This document shows positions 13,201 to 24,389 of a stretch of DNA of 64,000 bases, piece after piece; position 1 is the stretch's first letter, and each line of letters starts with the position of its first letter. Made by a program: the position numbers and the translations under genes. Source of the DNA: Nematostella vectensis (Eukaryota > Cnidaria > Anthozoa > Actiniaria > Edwardsiidae); the NCBI RefSeq assembly GCF_932526225.1, contig NC_064036.1, positions 1,488,001 through 1,552,000 on the forward strand, read 5' to 3'. A model generated the notes under the pieces. That model did not search any database. It had not been told where the DNA came from and saw nothing but the letters and a program-made list of their open reading frames with translations.

Positions 13201-15026
13201 GCACCCTCGATGAGATCACCAACTCCCGTCTGTTCAGGTTAAAGCAGCGTACCCTCCCGTGGCGCTTCACCATCACCCATCGACCGGGAAAAAGTAACCA
13301 GGCGGCTGACGCCACATCAAGACACCCATCCCCATCAGGCTCAACTAACAGTATCGCAACTTCAACTCCTAGTGTACCGGACATGGTTGAGTCGGCCCTC
13401 ATGGCCTCCATCAGGAACGACGTACATGATCTTGGGGCCATCTCGTGGCCGATCCTCGCACAAGAGACTGCAACGGACCCATGCCTAGGTCACCTCCTAC
13501 GCCTCATTGAACAAGATGTTGTTGTTGACCCTAACGACCCGGCGCTTTCAAGTCTCGGACATCTCTGTGAGTCGATATATGCACAGGATGGCGTTCTACT
13601 ACTCAACGACCGTGTGGTTGTGCCCATGTCCCTCCGCAAACGGGTCCTCCAGCACTTACACGCTGCACATCAAGGAGCCTCTACTATGGAGCAGCAAGCG
13701 CGTGCCATTGTCTTCTGGCCGGGGATGTCACGGGACATTCAGGGCACCAGAGACGGATGCACAGATTGCAACCGCAACGCCCCGTCACAAGCGGCCACAC
13801 CGCCCCTCCCGACCTCTCCGCCATCTACCCCGTTCGAGGCTGTCTACGCTGACTTCTTCGACTTTGGTGGCCGCCACTACCTAGTTGTCGGAGACCGGCT
13901 CTCTGGATGGGTGGAGGTCCTCAGCTCCACCGCAGGTACTGACCTAGGGGGCTCCGCTGGCCTGGTCCGTCACCTCCGAGCATTCTTCGCCACCTTTGGC
14001 GTGCCAACAGAGATATCAAGCGATGGCGGACCAGAGTTCACAGCAGGCGGCACCGAGACCTTTCTCCGACTTTGGGGGATCAAACACCGCCTGTCTTCTG
14101 TCGGCTTCCCACAATCCAACGGGAGAGCAGAAGTGGCAGTCAAAACAGCTAAACGTCTCCTGATGTCCAATACTGGTCCTAACGGCAGCCTTGATAACGA
14201 TCGCTTCCTGCGTGCCATGTTACAGCTACGAAACACACCGGACCGGGACTGCGACCTTTCACCAGCCCAAATCATATTCGGTCGACCCCTTCGAGACTCC
14301 CTCATGCTCGTCAATCGACTAGAGAAGTTCTCTAATCCACACATCCGACCCCTGTGGCGGCAAGCATGGGCGGCAAAGGAAGATGCCCTTCGGACCCGCA
14401 TATCACGTACCACCGAATCATTGACGAGCCACTCCAAACCACTTCGACCTCTGAAGCTAGGTGAAAGGGTCTTCATCCAGAACCAGCAGGGCCCACACCC
14501 GAACAAATGGGACCGCTCAGGCATGGTAGTGGAGTCGCCAGGCCACGACCAATACAGGATAAAGGTGGATGGCTCAGGACGGTTGACCCTGCGTAATCGT
14601 CGGTTCCTTCGTGCATACACCCCGGCCACGCCCACCCCAGACCACCAGTACAGGACGCCACCACCTTCACCCAGATCTCCAGAGTGTCAACCCACACTTA
14701 ACAGCTCACCGTCGCCTTCCACAGGCAGTGGACCATTGACGGGCAATCCTCACGTCACCACCCAACTCTCACACGGTAGCCATCCCGTCATACCCACAGA
14801 GTGCAACCAGACAGTTCCACCCGCTGAACCCGTCGCTGATACACCACCTACCACTCAAGCCAACAATGACCCTGTATCCTCTTGTATGCCTGACGCCTCA
14901 TCTCAGGCCCCGCAGCCACTCCCTGAACCTAGAAGGCCAACTCGTGCGAGAACACGACCAAAACGCTACGAACCAGAGACAGGGAATTGGACAGTAGCAG
15001 GAGTCCGCTCGTCTAGCCTTGTATAG
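10233..15026 (+). CDS. Ty3/gypsy Gag-Pol polyprotein, single intact ORF
   Basis: One uninterrupted frame of about 1597 codons from ATG 10233, the first ATG after the LTR. Upstream in-frame codons lie inside the LTR and are not counted. Order of domains: N-terminal CX4C..HX3H finger (VECSVPNCDF onward); Gag region; a CPDC/CIDC cysteine pair before an Arg-rich run; aspartic protease motif DTGAQ (about 11406); reverse transcriptase with the catalytic box CVDD (about 12483) in place of the usual YVDD; RNase H with Asp (RPDWS), Glu (EGEALA) and Asp (TDHKPL); integrase with HX3H and CTDC zinc residues; catalytic Asp (YADFF), Asp (SSDGGPEF) and Glu; then a GPY/F-like module (KWDRSGMVVES) and a Pro/Ser-rich tail. 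No chromodomain and no envelope ORF were seen. Gag and Pol are fused without a frameshift. The clade is not assigned. Confidence 0.93.
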   Translation: MVIVECSVPNCDFKTQDVSDAIAVALLNNHGLAHQALPPAPTAPPPARGPKLDRPKVDIGISIEEWNIFMRRWGVFRSGSGITDAQAPFQLFQCAGPDLGDSLLKANPGATSLPLQDLTAAMRSLAVIPIATCVLRTELLQLKQERDETFRAFAARVRGKAETCAYTAACACGQPVDYTDHIIRDVLLNGIYDSDIRRETLGITDILTNPINDVIASVESKEMARNALPSSTLSAMSSFQRNKNTPPSDQSPSAAEKSRQASCPDCKVSFHVFSEGSRGWNSKPHQVCIDCYRARRRRRRQPAKSQQSAIESGPISQIASLRSGAVPRSRGRPQNEPAKLDHHIFTKGEWRRAQLRDHPRTNITISLDTPSASGATSRPRDHLVAQISAVADTGAQSDLWSLEEFLACGFSRDELQPVNLSLSAANRSPIAIDGAFFAKLSTAPPNGEATCCRSMVYVSSSVRAMYLSYESLLNLGLLSTDFPTNPVGRHDGRRPTPHGRSIPEPHSSINATRSINGGCTAPNTPSDPTCHCPQRTVPPQRPSELPFPCTPENNGRMKDWLLERYASSTFNTCPHRALPCMDGPPIEIHVDPAATPRVCHTPATIPLHWQQKVYDDLLRDEALGVIERVPYGEPVTWCHRMVVTRKHDGSPRRTVDLSPLNKFCQRETFAMESPFHLARRIPKDTWKTVTDAWNGYHSVPLREADRHLTTFITPFGRWRYTRAPQGFLSSGDGYNRRFDAILSAFERKERCVDDTIHYDTDLEQHWWRSIDFLTCVGQSGIILNPDKFQFAEKCVDFAGFRVSDSTIEPLPKYLDAIRDFPTPESTTDIRSWFGLVNQVANYAQLRETMAPFKPFLSPRCKFTWSPDLESAFQESKEAIVQAIREGVEIYDMQRRTCLRPDWSRRGIGYFLLQQHCSCPSGIPDCCPGGWRITLAGSRFLSPAEQRYAAIEGEALAVAWGLEQTRYFTQGCDNLVVVTDHKPLVKIFGDRTLDEITNSRLFRLKQRTLPWRFTITHRPGKSNQAADATSRHPSPSGSTNSIATSTPSVPDMVESALMASIRNDVHDLGAISWPILAQETATDPCLGHLLRLIEQDVVVDPNDPALSSLGHLCESIYAQDGVLLLNDRVVVPMSLRKRVLQHLHAAHQGASTMEQQARAIVFWPGMSRDIQGTRDGCTDCNRNAPSQAATPPLPTSPPSTPFEAVYADFFDFGGRHYLVVGDRLSGWVEVLSSTAGTDLGGSAGLVRHLRAFFATFGVPTEISSDGGPEFTAGGTETFLRLWGIKHRLSSVGFPQSNGRAEVAVKTAKRLLMSNTGPNGSLDNDRFLRAMLQLRNTPDRDCDLSPAQIIFGRPLRDSLMLVNRLEKFSNPHIRPLWRQAWAAKEDALRTRISRTTESLTSHSKPLRPLKLGERVFIQNQQGPHPNKWDRSGMVVESPGHDQYRIKVDGSGRLTLRNRRFLRAYTPATPTPDHQYRTPPPSPRSPECQPTLNSSPSPSTGSGPLTGNPHVTTQLSHGSHPVIPTECNQTVPPAEPVADTPPTTQANNDPVSSCMPDASSQAPQPLPEPRRPTRARTRPKRYEPETGNWTVAGVRSSSLV

Positions 15027-15051
15027 ACTCTAGACTTAGTATAGACTCACG

Positions 15052-15063
15052 GACTGGGGGGGA
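15052..15063 (+). other. Polypurine tract
   Basis: A G-run (CTGGGGGGGA) abuts the 3' LTR, the expected primer site for plus-strand DNA synthesis in LTR retroelements. Confidence 0.8.
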
Positions 15064-15312
15064 TGAAGAGTGTGTGACGCTGGCCGCTAGGGCCTAGGTC
15101 TTATGTAAGACCGCTGACCGGCTCAGAAGAGAGCAGCCGGCCATCTTGTTTTGAACATTATTCATGTAAGTCCTACGCGTTCATTTGTTATATCCTAGTT
15201 ACCGTTATTTGTAATCCTCAGTTTAATTATAATCCTTGATTTATTGTATTGCCATAGGACTTCCTCATCTTTGTCAATAAAACCAATTGAACATCGAGGA
15301 GTATTTTCTTCA
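15064..15312 (+). repeat. 3' LTR of Ty3/gypsy element (249 bp)
   Basis: Matches the 5' LTR by eye over its full length and is followed by GTGTT, the right target duplication. Confidence 0.95.
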
Positions 15313-15317
15313 GTGTT

Positions 15318-16356
15318 GTTATTTTTTTTCCTTTTTTTTTTTTCATTTGTTATCATTAACCTGAGACTGACAAAAAAAAACAGTTATGCGATGCGATGCG
15401 ATGAAACTTGTGTTTCATATTGCAGTGATAAATTATATATATAGGAAAGAAAGTTTGGGAATAAAATGCCTTTAATTTTTTTTTGCTTTCCCCCCAAAAA
15501 AATACAGTGAGCCTAAAAACTTGGAAACCGTCAATTTGAATAGATTTTGAGGAGACAATATAGACTGTTCGCCTTAGAGTGGTTTTCAAAAACCTGTGAA
15601 ATTCTATTTAGTTTATTTAACACTAGTACATTGTAATGTCTTTGTTCACTAACATAAACTGACAAATAAAGAATTATGCTATTTTTTAAACAATGACGTT
15701 GTACTATAACAACATTAAGGTGCTAATTGTTGAGTTTCCTATTCGATTTAGGCAGTAAATTTCGTGTGATTTTTTCAATTAGTTTCTGTTCCGTTAAATT
15801 CCCCTTCCATTCTTTATCACAAATTCAATTATGATATTGGGGTGCTGAATTTTTGGCTTGTCACTCGTACTATTTCTGTACTAATTGTGTGAATTCTTTC
15901 AGTAGCTTTCTGTTTCTAGTCTCTCTTAGGCTGGCCTCACCAATGCTTCAATTAGTTTTTTGAGTGCGAATTTCCAACCAGGCATGTTTATTTAAAACTA
16001 ATAAGGCGTACTATAATAACTCAGCTGGGAAAATCGCAATAATCAATCGATTCTTAATGATTTCCATTTGCGCACGCAATCGCGTATTAAAACTGAGCGA
16101 TTCTCACTTTCGATCAGTTAGGGTTAAGGAACCTTTGTTTCTATCGCTTATTCTAATTATGTATTCTTGTATGGTATTGTACAAGCAGGCTTTCAGTACG
16201 AAATGCAGGTGATCGTAAGGGGTGAGCGAGAGTGGCAAGCGTAACTCTCTTGTTTCCAGGAAACCAAACAACTAACCTACTTTGATGCACTGTGCGTTCT
16301 CCCCATCGTCGCCATTCCCGCCGAGTCAATAAAGAAGGGATCTCTTCTAGTCTGAA
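15318..16356. other. Upstream region of the GPCR gene
   Basis: AT-rich non-coding DNA. A TTGTTTCCAG near 16258 could be a 5'-UTR splice acceptor. Nothing else is supported. Confidence 0.35.
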
Positions 16357-19300
16357 ATGGCTTTCACGGCGAACGAAACTCTGGAAAATCAAACTGTCTC
16401 TACCCTGGCTATATGGTCTACTTCCGGAGGAGAATTCATCGCTTCATTATTAATACTTGGTGAGTAACATTAAATTGTTTTATCTACAATCCTAGTTTGG
16501 ATAAGTTCGGCTTTTTATAGCATTTCACGCGCGGCGCGAATAAATAGTTTTCATACAGCAGGGTTTTAGTAATTTTCTCATAAAGAACAGCTTTCCCAAC
16601 ACTGACCCCTAGAAAATTATTAGGTAAGCAGGAGCTGATAATTAAGGAGTATAAGTTTATAAATTCATATTGGTTTGACTAAGTTTTGAAATCAAGTCCA
16701 ATCGCAATATTGCACTGTGTATGATAAAAAAAAAATTTAAAAAAAAAACGTGTCGTTGATAACCTAGATTTTGTTTACTTTTTAAACCGCCTCAAGGTTA
16801 ATGTTTGTTTTATTAGATGAAAAAGAGACTTACATGGTTTTAGAAACCGGGTAGTTATAACCTATTGTGGTGAAAGAAGCAATTTTTTACTCCTTCGTGT
16901 TGTATTCATTCTTTTTTCTTTTTGATCACTTTCATAGAACCAGGACGAAGCCCACTACATTTTAATTCATTTTCTGCTTGCATTTTGACAAAAGAAAAAA
17001 AGGAATAAAGACATCAATATATAGATATATCTACGGCACTGAAAAGTATGGAAGCACTATATAATATATACTTTTTTCTCTCTGACATAAATAAGACTAG
17101 AGAAACAAATCTTGTTACGGCTGCTTAAACTCCATACAAATGTTTGCTCGACTGAGACTCAAATCCGTGAGAAAACTAACAAATGCGACAGGTTTTGACA
17201 AAGCCAAATATCATCATGTATGGTTTTTCCCTATTAATATGTGTACCCTTCGTTGGCTTTCAGTAGCAACTTCTAGGCGATAAGTCAAAAAGAAATTTTC
17301 TATTGCGTATTTTCCAACAGTGATTAAAAAGATCCTCCCCTCCCCCCTATCCCTAAGAAGGAGTGGATTGCTGGTTGGGAGTGGGGGTAAGGTGGATGTT
17401 ATATTAGATCCCCCCCCCTTTTTCCAATGAATGGGACCGCGCCCGCTACTTCCTATCCTCGACTGTGGGTTTATGTTCGATGTCGATTATGTTGAAAATT
17501 GGGAAATTCTTCAATAATTATCTTTTTCTCCTGAGTAAAATGTTGTCTCAGCAGCCTTCGCAACTAATTGTCTACTAAGAGACTTCACTAAAATGAGACA
17601 CACAGACAGACTGTCGACACACACACAGACTGTCGACTTTTATTTGGTAAACGTTTAATCCGAGCCCCAAATCACACTATTTTGACGTATTTACTTACTT
17701 CAATGTCGAAATGCTTAAGCATACATTTCTTTTTATTATCATTATTTATCTAATTCAGGCTCATAAATTTATTATATTTTCATCATTGATTTACACCGAT
17801 CGTGCGTGCATGATTTATTCAAAATTGTAAAACAAGATACGATCTTAAAATTTAATTAATGGCACAAAGAAAACGGAATAAAGCCTATGCCATTACTTGA
17901 GTGCCCCTTCAACTAAACTGGTAACTCTGAGAACTACTAAATGGTCAACAAAATTGTGTTCCAATATCCTTCTGTATTTGAGTGACGGGTATAAGACATA
18001 GGACCAAAAAGCTAGTGATAAGTGATATTACTGTTTTATAATAACATTATTGTGGAGTTTTTAAAATAAGCAATGATGATATTTCACAAGGAAGCAGATG
18101 ACAGTAGTTTAATTATTTCATAGCTGTCATTGATATTGACGCATAAAAGAGGGCTTAATGGTGAAATGTCAAAAGAAGTAAATATTACTCATTTCCAATT
18201 TAAGCATATCTGATGTTCTCTATGAGTTTCTTATATAAACTATTTGAATCGAGACTTTTTGAATAAGGATTTTTGATAATGAGCTAGCGCCAAAAATAAA
18301 GATACGGCTTGCGGTTGCGGTTTTTCAAAAATCAAAATTGCCCAGGCAACACAAGAGCTCTTGGACGTATGTACTTTATCTCCGCGTTAGCCTTTACTAG
18401 CTGCAAAATGAGAACGTTATTAGCTGGATTCCAATGTTCGTGTCATATATAAACGTTCGACGCCCTGGGAACCACCCTTTGCCATTCCTGCATTTCTCAT
18501 TTTCTTGACCTTAACAACATTACGGGCGTAATAAAATTGACAAAAAAACACATTTTGGAAACGCAAAGAAACCACTTATACCATAGTCAATTTTGTTCCG
18601 CATATTTAAGCATTAGTGTCAAAAACCATATGAAGAAAGCGTTGTCGTTTTGAGGGACTGGTACGGAGGGCTCTTGGTTTCTTTTCCGGTACCTTTTTTT
18701 ACCAAAGATGGTCACAGTCACTGTTTTTCTCTTCTTATTACAAGTCATAATGTTGACGAAGCACCTGCGGTACGGTAACTTTAAAAATTACAAGAATCAT
18801 GCAGTTTTTCCAAATAAGGAATATATTAGTTTCCTTATATGGAAGTGACCGTGTTTGGCAAAAACGACATTTTTTTGGCTGAATTTTCTTGATATGGAAC
18901 ATTTTTGGCAAGCGTAATCACCAGGCCCTCTAATGCCAAAGAGAGTTGAGCTTCTCTGTTCTCCTGCAGGGGCCGTCTCGCTGATTGGCTTGGCTGGGAA
19001 CGGTCTTGTCGTGTTTGTCATCTACAGTGCAAGAAGCAGGGGACAGAAGTCCGCTGTCCAGTTGTTCTTACTCCATCTCGCGGTCTCAGATCTTATGGTG
19101 TGCCTGTTGTGTGTTCCGCTGACCATATTTGTGAATTTCTCTTATTCCGAGCACCATTCTAGCAGTGATGATGTCACGTGCAAAGTGGCGAGGTTTATCC
19201 AGGTGAGAAAGATGTTTATAGCAAGGACTAAATGGCAAGCTATGTTGTTTCCTTAGCCCAAAGTTTTGGCATCTATTTACTTGGATTTCTTGGGGGGGGC

Positions 19301-20768
19301 CCTTCTCACTCCCCCACATCTTGTTTTTATTGTCTCTGTTAACCTCCCGGGACTACGTTTTCCGTGGATCAAGAACAGAGAGCAAGTAAACTCGAAAACG
19401 CCAACTGTGGGTTGACTGTGGGTTTCCAAAGGAAAAAAATGTTGTGAGAAAAAGATGCCATAAAGATCCTTTCTCTTTATCCCAGAAACTAGAAAGGGTA
19501 TCCGCATAAAGTGAAAAAGTGTTCCCTTCTTGGGAAACACGCTGATTGGTGCACATTTCATCGATAAAACTGCCTTTTTAGTGTCTGTGTTCGTCAGGAA
19601 GCCAAAAGTAACAAAATAGATTACCCTCTCCCGTCCTCTCCCTGAGCTACCCCCTCCCCTCCTCTCCCTGAGCTACCCCCTCCCCTCCTCTCCCTGAGCT
19701 ACCCCCTCCCCTCCTCTCCCTGAGCTACCCCCTCCCCTCCTCTCCCTGAGCTACCCCCTCCCCTCCTCTCCCTGAGCTACCCCCTCCCCTCCTCTCCCTG
19801 AGCTACCCCCTCCCCTCCTCTCCCTGAGCTACCCCCTCCCCTCCTCTCCCTGAGCTACCCTCTCCCCTCCTCTCCCTGAGCTACCCCCTCCCCCCACCTT
19901 CAGTGAAAAGCTGGCCCCCCCTGGAATATCACTCTATATGGGCCGCGTGATATCTCCATTCTCTCCCCAGTTCCTCGCCCCTACAAGCTCCATCTGCATT
20001 CTTACCGCTATCAGCATCGATCGCTTCTACTCGCTCGTCAAACCGCTCAAGAGAAAATCCTTACTAACAAGACCTTTTTCCCTTCTACTCTCGGCGTGGG
20101 TTTACGCGGGAGTACTCTTTCTTCCAACATTCTACTTTACCAAAGTGGAGCAACTCCTCACGAACAAAGGAAAGGTCTGGTACTGCGCCACTATTCCAAA
20201 CAACGTCACATCCGGAGTCATTTACTTGTTGTTTCTGAGCGTGACCGCATTCGTGATACCGCTGGTCACAATGATAGTGTTGTATGTGCGAGTTGGGAAG
20301 ACTGTGTGGAGTCGGCAGAGGAAGATCTCTCTTTCATCCAACACGTATATTACTAGGAAAAGCATCAACGCTATGGAGAAATCTAAGCGCAGAGTCACTC
20401 GTATGTTGCTCATCGTCGTTGTCATATTTTTGGTGTGTTGGGCGCCTTTTACCATCTACACAGGGTTCATAGAAAGATGGGTAGCCTCGTTTCCGAACCC
20501 CGCGGATGGACCAAGGCTTGTCTTGTACGGAATTGGGTTGTTCAACTCGATTTGTAATCCGTTTATCTATTACTTCAGTAGCGGAGAAGTGCGAAAGGCG
20601 TCGATGAAGTTCATCTGTCTTGAGACTTCGGTAGCTCAAAGGAGTAGAGCGGGGTCAGCGGATATTATAGCACCGAGCATGCGTATCAATAAAGGTTTTG
20701 TGCCTGGTGGATCGACCCTGGTGTCGTTTGATGGATTTGGAAACGAGTGTTACGACACACAACTGTAG
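16357..20768 (+). CDS. Rhodopsin-class (class A) G-protein-coupled receptor, 3 exons, 377 aa
   Basis: Exons 16357-16459, 18970-19202 and 19971-20768 join in phase (GTGAGT donor, CTGCAG acceptor; GTGAGA donor, CCCCAG acceptor). The short N-terminus has two N-glycosylation sequons (NET, NQT). Membrane segments carry class A signatures: GN in TM1 (GLAGNGLVV), LAVSD in TM2, a Cys at the start of TM3 (TCKVARFIQ), IDRF in place of DRY after TM3, CWAPF in TM6 and NPFIYYF in TM7. A Lys/Arg-rich loop precedes TM6 (KSKRRVTR). The overall pattern resembles peptide receptors, but the ligand cannot be told from the sequence. The C-terminus ends ECYDTQL, and those last codons form the first unit of the following minisatellite. 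Intron 2 holds a pyrimidine-rich array. Confidence 0.93.
19632..19897. repeat. 26-bp pyrimidine-rich minisatellite in GPCR intron 2
   Basis: About ten copies of CCCCTCCCCTCCTCTCCCTG plus AGCTAC. The array sits 70 bp upstream of the exon 3 acceptor. The complementary strand has repeated G-runs and could form quadruplex. Confidence 0.95.
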
Positions 20769-21905
20769 ACGATACTAGTGTTACGACACACGACTATAGA
20801 CGATACGAGTGTTACGACACACGACTATAGGCGATACGAGTGTTACGACACACGACTATAGGCGATACGAGTGTTACGACACACGACTATAGGCGATACG
20901 AGTGTTACGACACACGACTATAGACGATACGAGTGTTACGACACACGACTATAGCCGATACGAGTGTTACGACATACGACTATAGACGATACGAGTGTTA
21001 CGACACACGACTATAGGCGATACGAGTGTTACGCACACGACTATAGACGATACGAGTGTTACGACACACGACTATAGACGATACGATTGCTACGACACAC
21101 GACTATAGACGATACGAGTGTTACGACACACGACTATAGACGATACGATTGCTACGACACACGACTATAGGCGATACGAGTGTTACGACACACGACTATA
21201 GGCGATACGAGTGTTACGACACACGACTATAGGCGATACGAGTGTTACGACACACGACTATAGACGATACGAGTGTTACGACACACGACTATAGCCGATA
21301 CGAGTGTTACGACATACGACTATAGACGATACGAGTGTTACGACACACGACTATAGGCGATACGAGTGTTACGCACACGACTATAGACGATACGAGTGTT
21401 ACGACACACGACTATAGACGATACGATTGCTACGACACACGACTTTAGACGATACGAGTGTTACGACACACGACTATAGACGATACGAGTGTTACGACAC
21501 ACGACTATAGCCGATACGAGTGTTACGACACACGACTATAGACGATACGAGTGTTACGACACACGACTATAGACGATACGAGTGTTACGACACACGACTA
21601 TAGGCGATACGAGTGTTACGCACACGACTATAGACGATACGAGTGTTACGACACACGACTATAGACGATACGATTGTTACGACACATGACTATAGACGAT
21701 ACGAGTGTTACGATACACGACTATAAACGATACGAGTGTTACGACACACGACTATAGACGATACTAGTGTTACGACACCCGACTTGAATAAATCGATTTG
21801 GAAACGAGTGTTACGACACACAACTATAGACGATACGAGTGTTACGACACACAACTATAGAAGAATACATCGATTTGAAATTGAGTATTACGACACACAA
21901 CTATA
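20745..21905. repeat. 31-bp minisatellite beginning inside the GPCR stop-codon region, about 37 copies
   Basis: Each unit contains GTGTTACGACACACGACTAT followed by AGACGATACGA. The first unit overlaps the last codons and TAG stop of the GPCR. The right end (about 21790-21900) contains longer copies that also include GATTTGGAAACGAG from the coding sequence just before it. Variant bases (TATAGGC, TATAGCC, GATTGC, a deleted GA) recur in the same order about 340 bp apart near 20950 and 21290, showing higher-order duplication. Confidence 0.95.
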
Positions 21906-21909
21906 GGAG

Positions 21910-22320
21910 ATTAAAAAAGACAGTGGTTAATAGCTTAGGTTAAAAGCCAGGTACCGTTACATACATAGTTTGGGTCGATTGGTATATTTGCCTCGAAGGC
22001 GTTAACCTCTGGTATTTTGTGAAAAATAGAATAAAGAATGTGAGAAGTAAAAATTCAAGATGCCCTCGAGGCATTGGGCGGAGCGTATATCGCCTTGTTA
22101 CATGAGCAGCATAAGCACTTTTCGGTCAGCTTCAGAAATATTGGGAGGGGACCAACTGCCTTAAAAAAATACTTTCGAATGGCAATAGCAAGAGCTTTTT
22201 GAGGGACAAGTTATTGTTTTTTATGTATCTTAAAAAACTGGCGTGAATGATCAACTATGGCTTGATTCTATTCTAGCCTAACAATATTGCTGTATCTCGT
22301 ATATATCTACCATATATCCC
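21910..22320. other. Intergenic stretch, no gene seen
   Basis: Unique AT-rich DNA between two repeat arrays. Confidence 0.4.
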
Positions 22321-22325
22321 ATTTC

Positions 22326-22468
<143 letters not shown>

Positions 22469-22719
22469 CAAAAAGCCCAAACTGTCGCGATCTAGTACCA
22501 GAACAATGAATACAATACACCAAAAACAAAATCACCTCATGCGAAGGTATCTATCCAAGGTATTCTCTAGGTTCTGATTGACATACAACATTTCTCCTGC
22601 AAGTAATCTCCATGGAGAGGGGGAGGGGGTTACAAGACATGTTTAAGTATGAAACCACGATATGAAAAAAAAAAGGAAAAAATAAAATATACTTTAGATG
22701 TTTGTTCACAATGTCTGCA

Positions 22720-22935
22720 GTTATACGAGATTCTGCTCTCTGTCTATACGAGATTCTCGAGCTCTCTGTCTATACGAAGTTCTGCTCTCTGTCTATACGA
22801 GATTCTGCTCTCTGTCTATACGAGATTCTGCTCTCTGTCTATACGAGATTCTCGAGCTCTATTTCTATACGAGATTCTCGAGCTCTCTGTCTATACGAAG
22901 TTCTGCTCTCTGTCTATACGAGATTATGCTCTGTT
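22720..22935. repeat. 23-26-bp minisatellite, about 9 copies
   Basis: Units of GATTCTGCTCTCTGTCTATA plus CGA, some with an inserted CGAGCT. All three plus frames are open across it, so none is evidence of a gene. Confidence 0.93.
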
Positions 22936-23484
22936 TGCATCTGTATTTTTAGCTGATCGTTTACGAACACTGGTCTCCTTTCTCTGCACTTGTAGCAATT
23001 TAAAGGTGGTCACAACCAAATAAAGTACGTTTTAAAATAACAAGTTCTTCTGCAACGAGTAAGAAGATATTATATTGGAAATGTGTGAAAATTGCAAATA
23101 TATATGTTTCTACTTTTTGGGGGTAAAACTTTATTACATTGAAGGGTTTATTACATTTACGGAAAAACGTTATTACATTTGCGGGCTTTATAGTTTCCCT
23201 TTTAGTGTTTCTCCACTCATTTGATTTGTATAAAATCAATTCAGGGTAGGAGGAAACGCATGCCCATCCCCCCCCCCCCCCCAACACACACACACACACC
23301 ACCATACACGCTTATCTGAGAGGATGTGTGATTTTTTTTATATGAACGCGCGGTTTTTACAAATACCTAACTAGTGTTGCATGTAGAAATCTCTGCTTGA
23401 TAAATCCTCTCTAGCGCATAATAAAAATAGAAATTCTATATTGCGCAGGCGCTGAATATGGCGGCCACGTTTTTGCTTGTTCTG

Positions 23485-24384
23485 CGATTATCATATCGGC
23501 CCAATCCTCTTTGCCGTAATGGTAAACGATCTCGTCACCTCCTGGGCACCTAGGGTAAAGTACGTAGATAATCTGACTGTCGTCGAGATTGTACCAAGAA
23601 ATTCTCCTTCTGTATTAGATTATATTGTAAACGATATACACCAGTTTGCTATAAAGAACAACATGTGTCTGAATCCGTCCAAATGTAAGATCATGGACAT
23701 TGATTTTTTGCAATACCGTGCTTGTACGTGGCGCCCAATCTATGTCGGAGGTACCACGCTAGAATGTGTCAAGTCGTTCAAACTTCTCGGTATCGACATC
23801 TCTAGCGGCCTCACATGGGATGTCCACTGTGACCACGTTTGCAAAAAGTCAAATCGTAGGCTATATGCGCTTCGCTTACTTAAAAAGTGCGGCGTTAAAG
23901 AACTGGACTTAGTCACTGTTTATTGCTCTCTAATACGATCAGTCATAGAGTACGGTGCCGCGCTGTACGCTAGCCTGCCTGCGTTTCTTTCGGATGGTCT
24001 AGAGAGCGTATCCAGAAACGAGCGCTTAGAATAATCTTCCCATCCAATAGTTACAATGATGCCCTGGAGAAAGCCGGTCATGTCTCGCTTAAAAATAGAC
24101 GATTTATGCTTTGTCAACAATTCATGAGTTCCCTGTGTAAGGAAAACCCTTTACATTGCCTAGCCACTAGTAGGTCGGTCAAAGGAGTCAACCAGTACAA
24201 TCTAAGAAGATCTGCTCCCATGAAACCGAAAATATACAACACTAATCGCTTGTCAAATTTTGTTACTGTTAAGTATCTTGATAATGTAATGTCGTAATGT
24301 TGTAATCGCTTAGCTTGTGTGTGCTAATTACCTGTAATTCAGTTTCTAACTGCGAGGGGTATTTAATAAACAAATCTATCTATC
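23485..24384 (+). pseudogene. 5'-truncated LINE (CR1/L2-like) reverse transcriptase fragment
   Basis: The fragment starts inside the RT domain at [11 protein letters not shown]. The catalytic box reads YVDN instead of YVDD. It continues through the RT thumb (SFKLLGIDIS, RRLYALRLLKKCG). Around 24004-24030 the frame shifts; the other frame carries on with RIQKRALRIIF to a stop near 24296. The 3' end runs into ATCTATCTATC, a microsatellite tail typical of this LINE group. The mutated active site and frameshift make it dead. A possible target duplication (ATCATAT) flanks it but overlaps the tail. A relative lies at 37905-38910. Confidence 0.88.
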
Positions 24385-24389
24385 ATATT

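Larger units (their letters stand above)
9968..15312 (+). mobile_element. Complete Ty3/gypsy LTR retrotransposon, 5.35 kb
   Basis: Two 249-bp LTRs, an intact gag-pol frame, a polypurine tract just before the 3' LTR and a 5-bp target duplication mark a complete, recent insertion. The priming site is unclear: TGG at 10234, 17 bp past the LTR, overlaps the probable start codon. Confidence 0.95.

Noticed and set aside
10334-14697. Minus-strand and alternate frames inside the retrotransposon
   Set aside because: Shadows of the GC-rich gag-pol frame without independent features.
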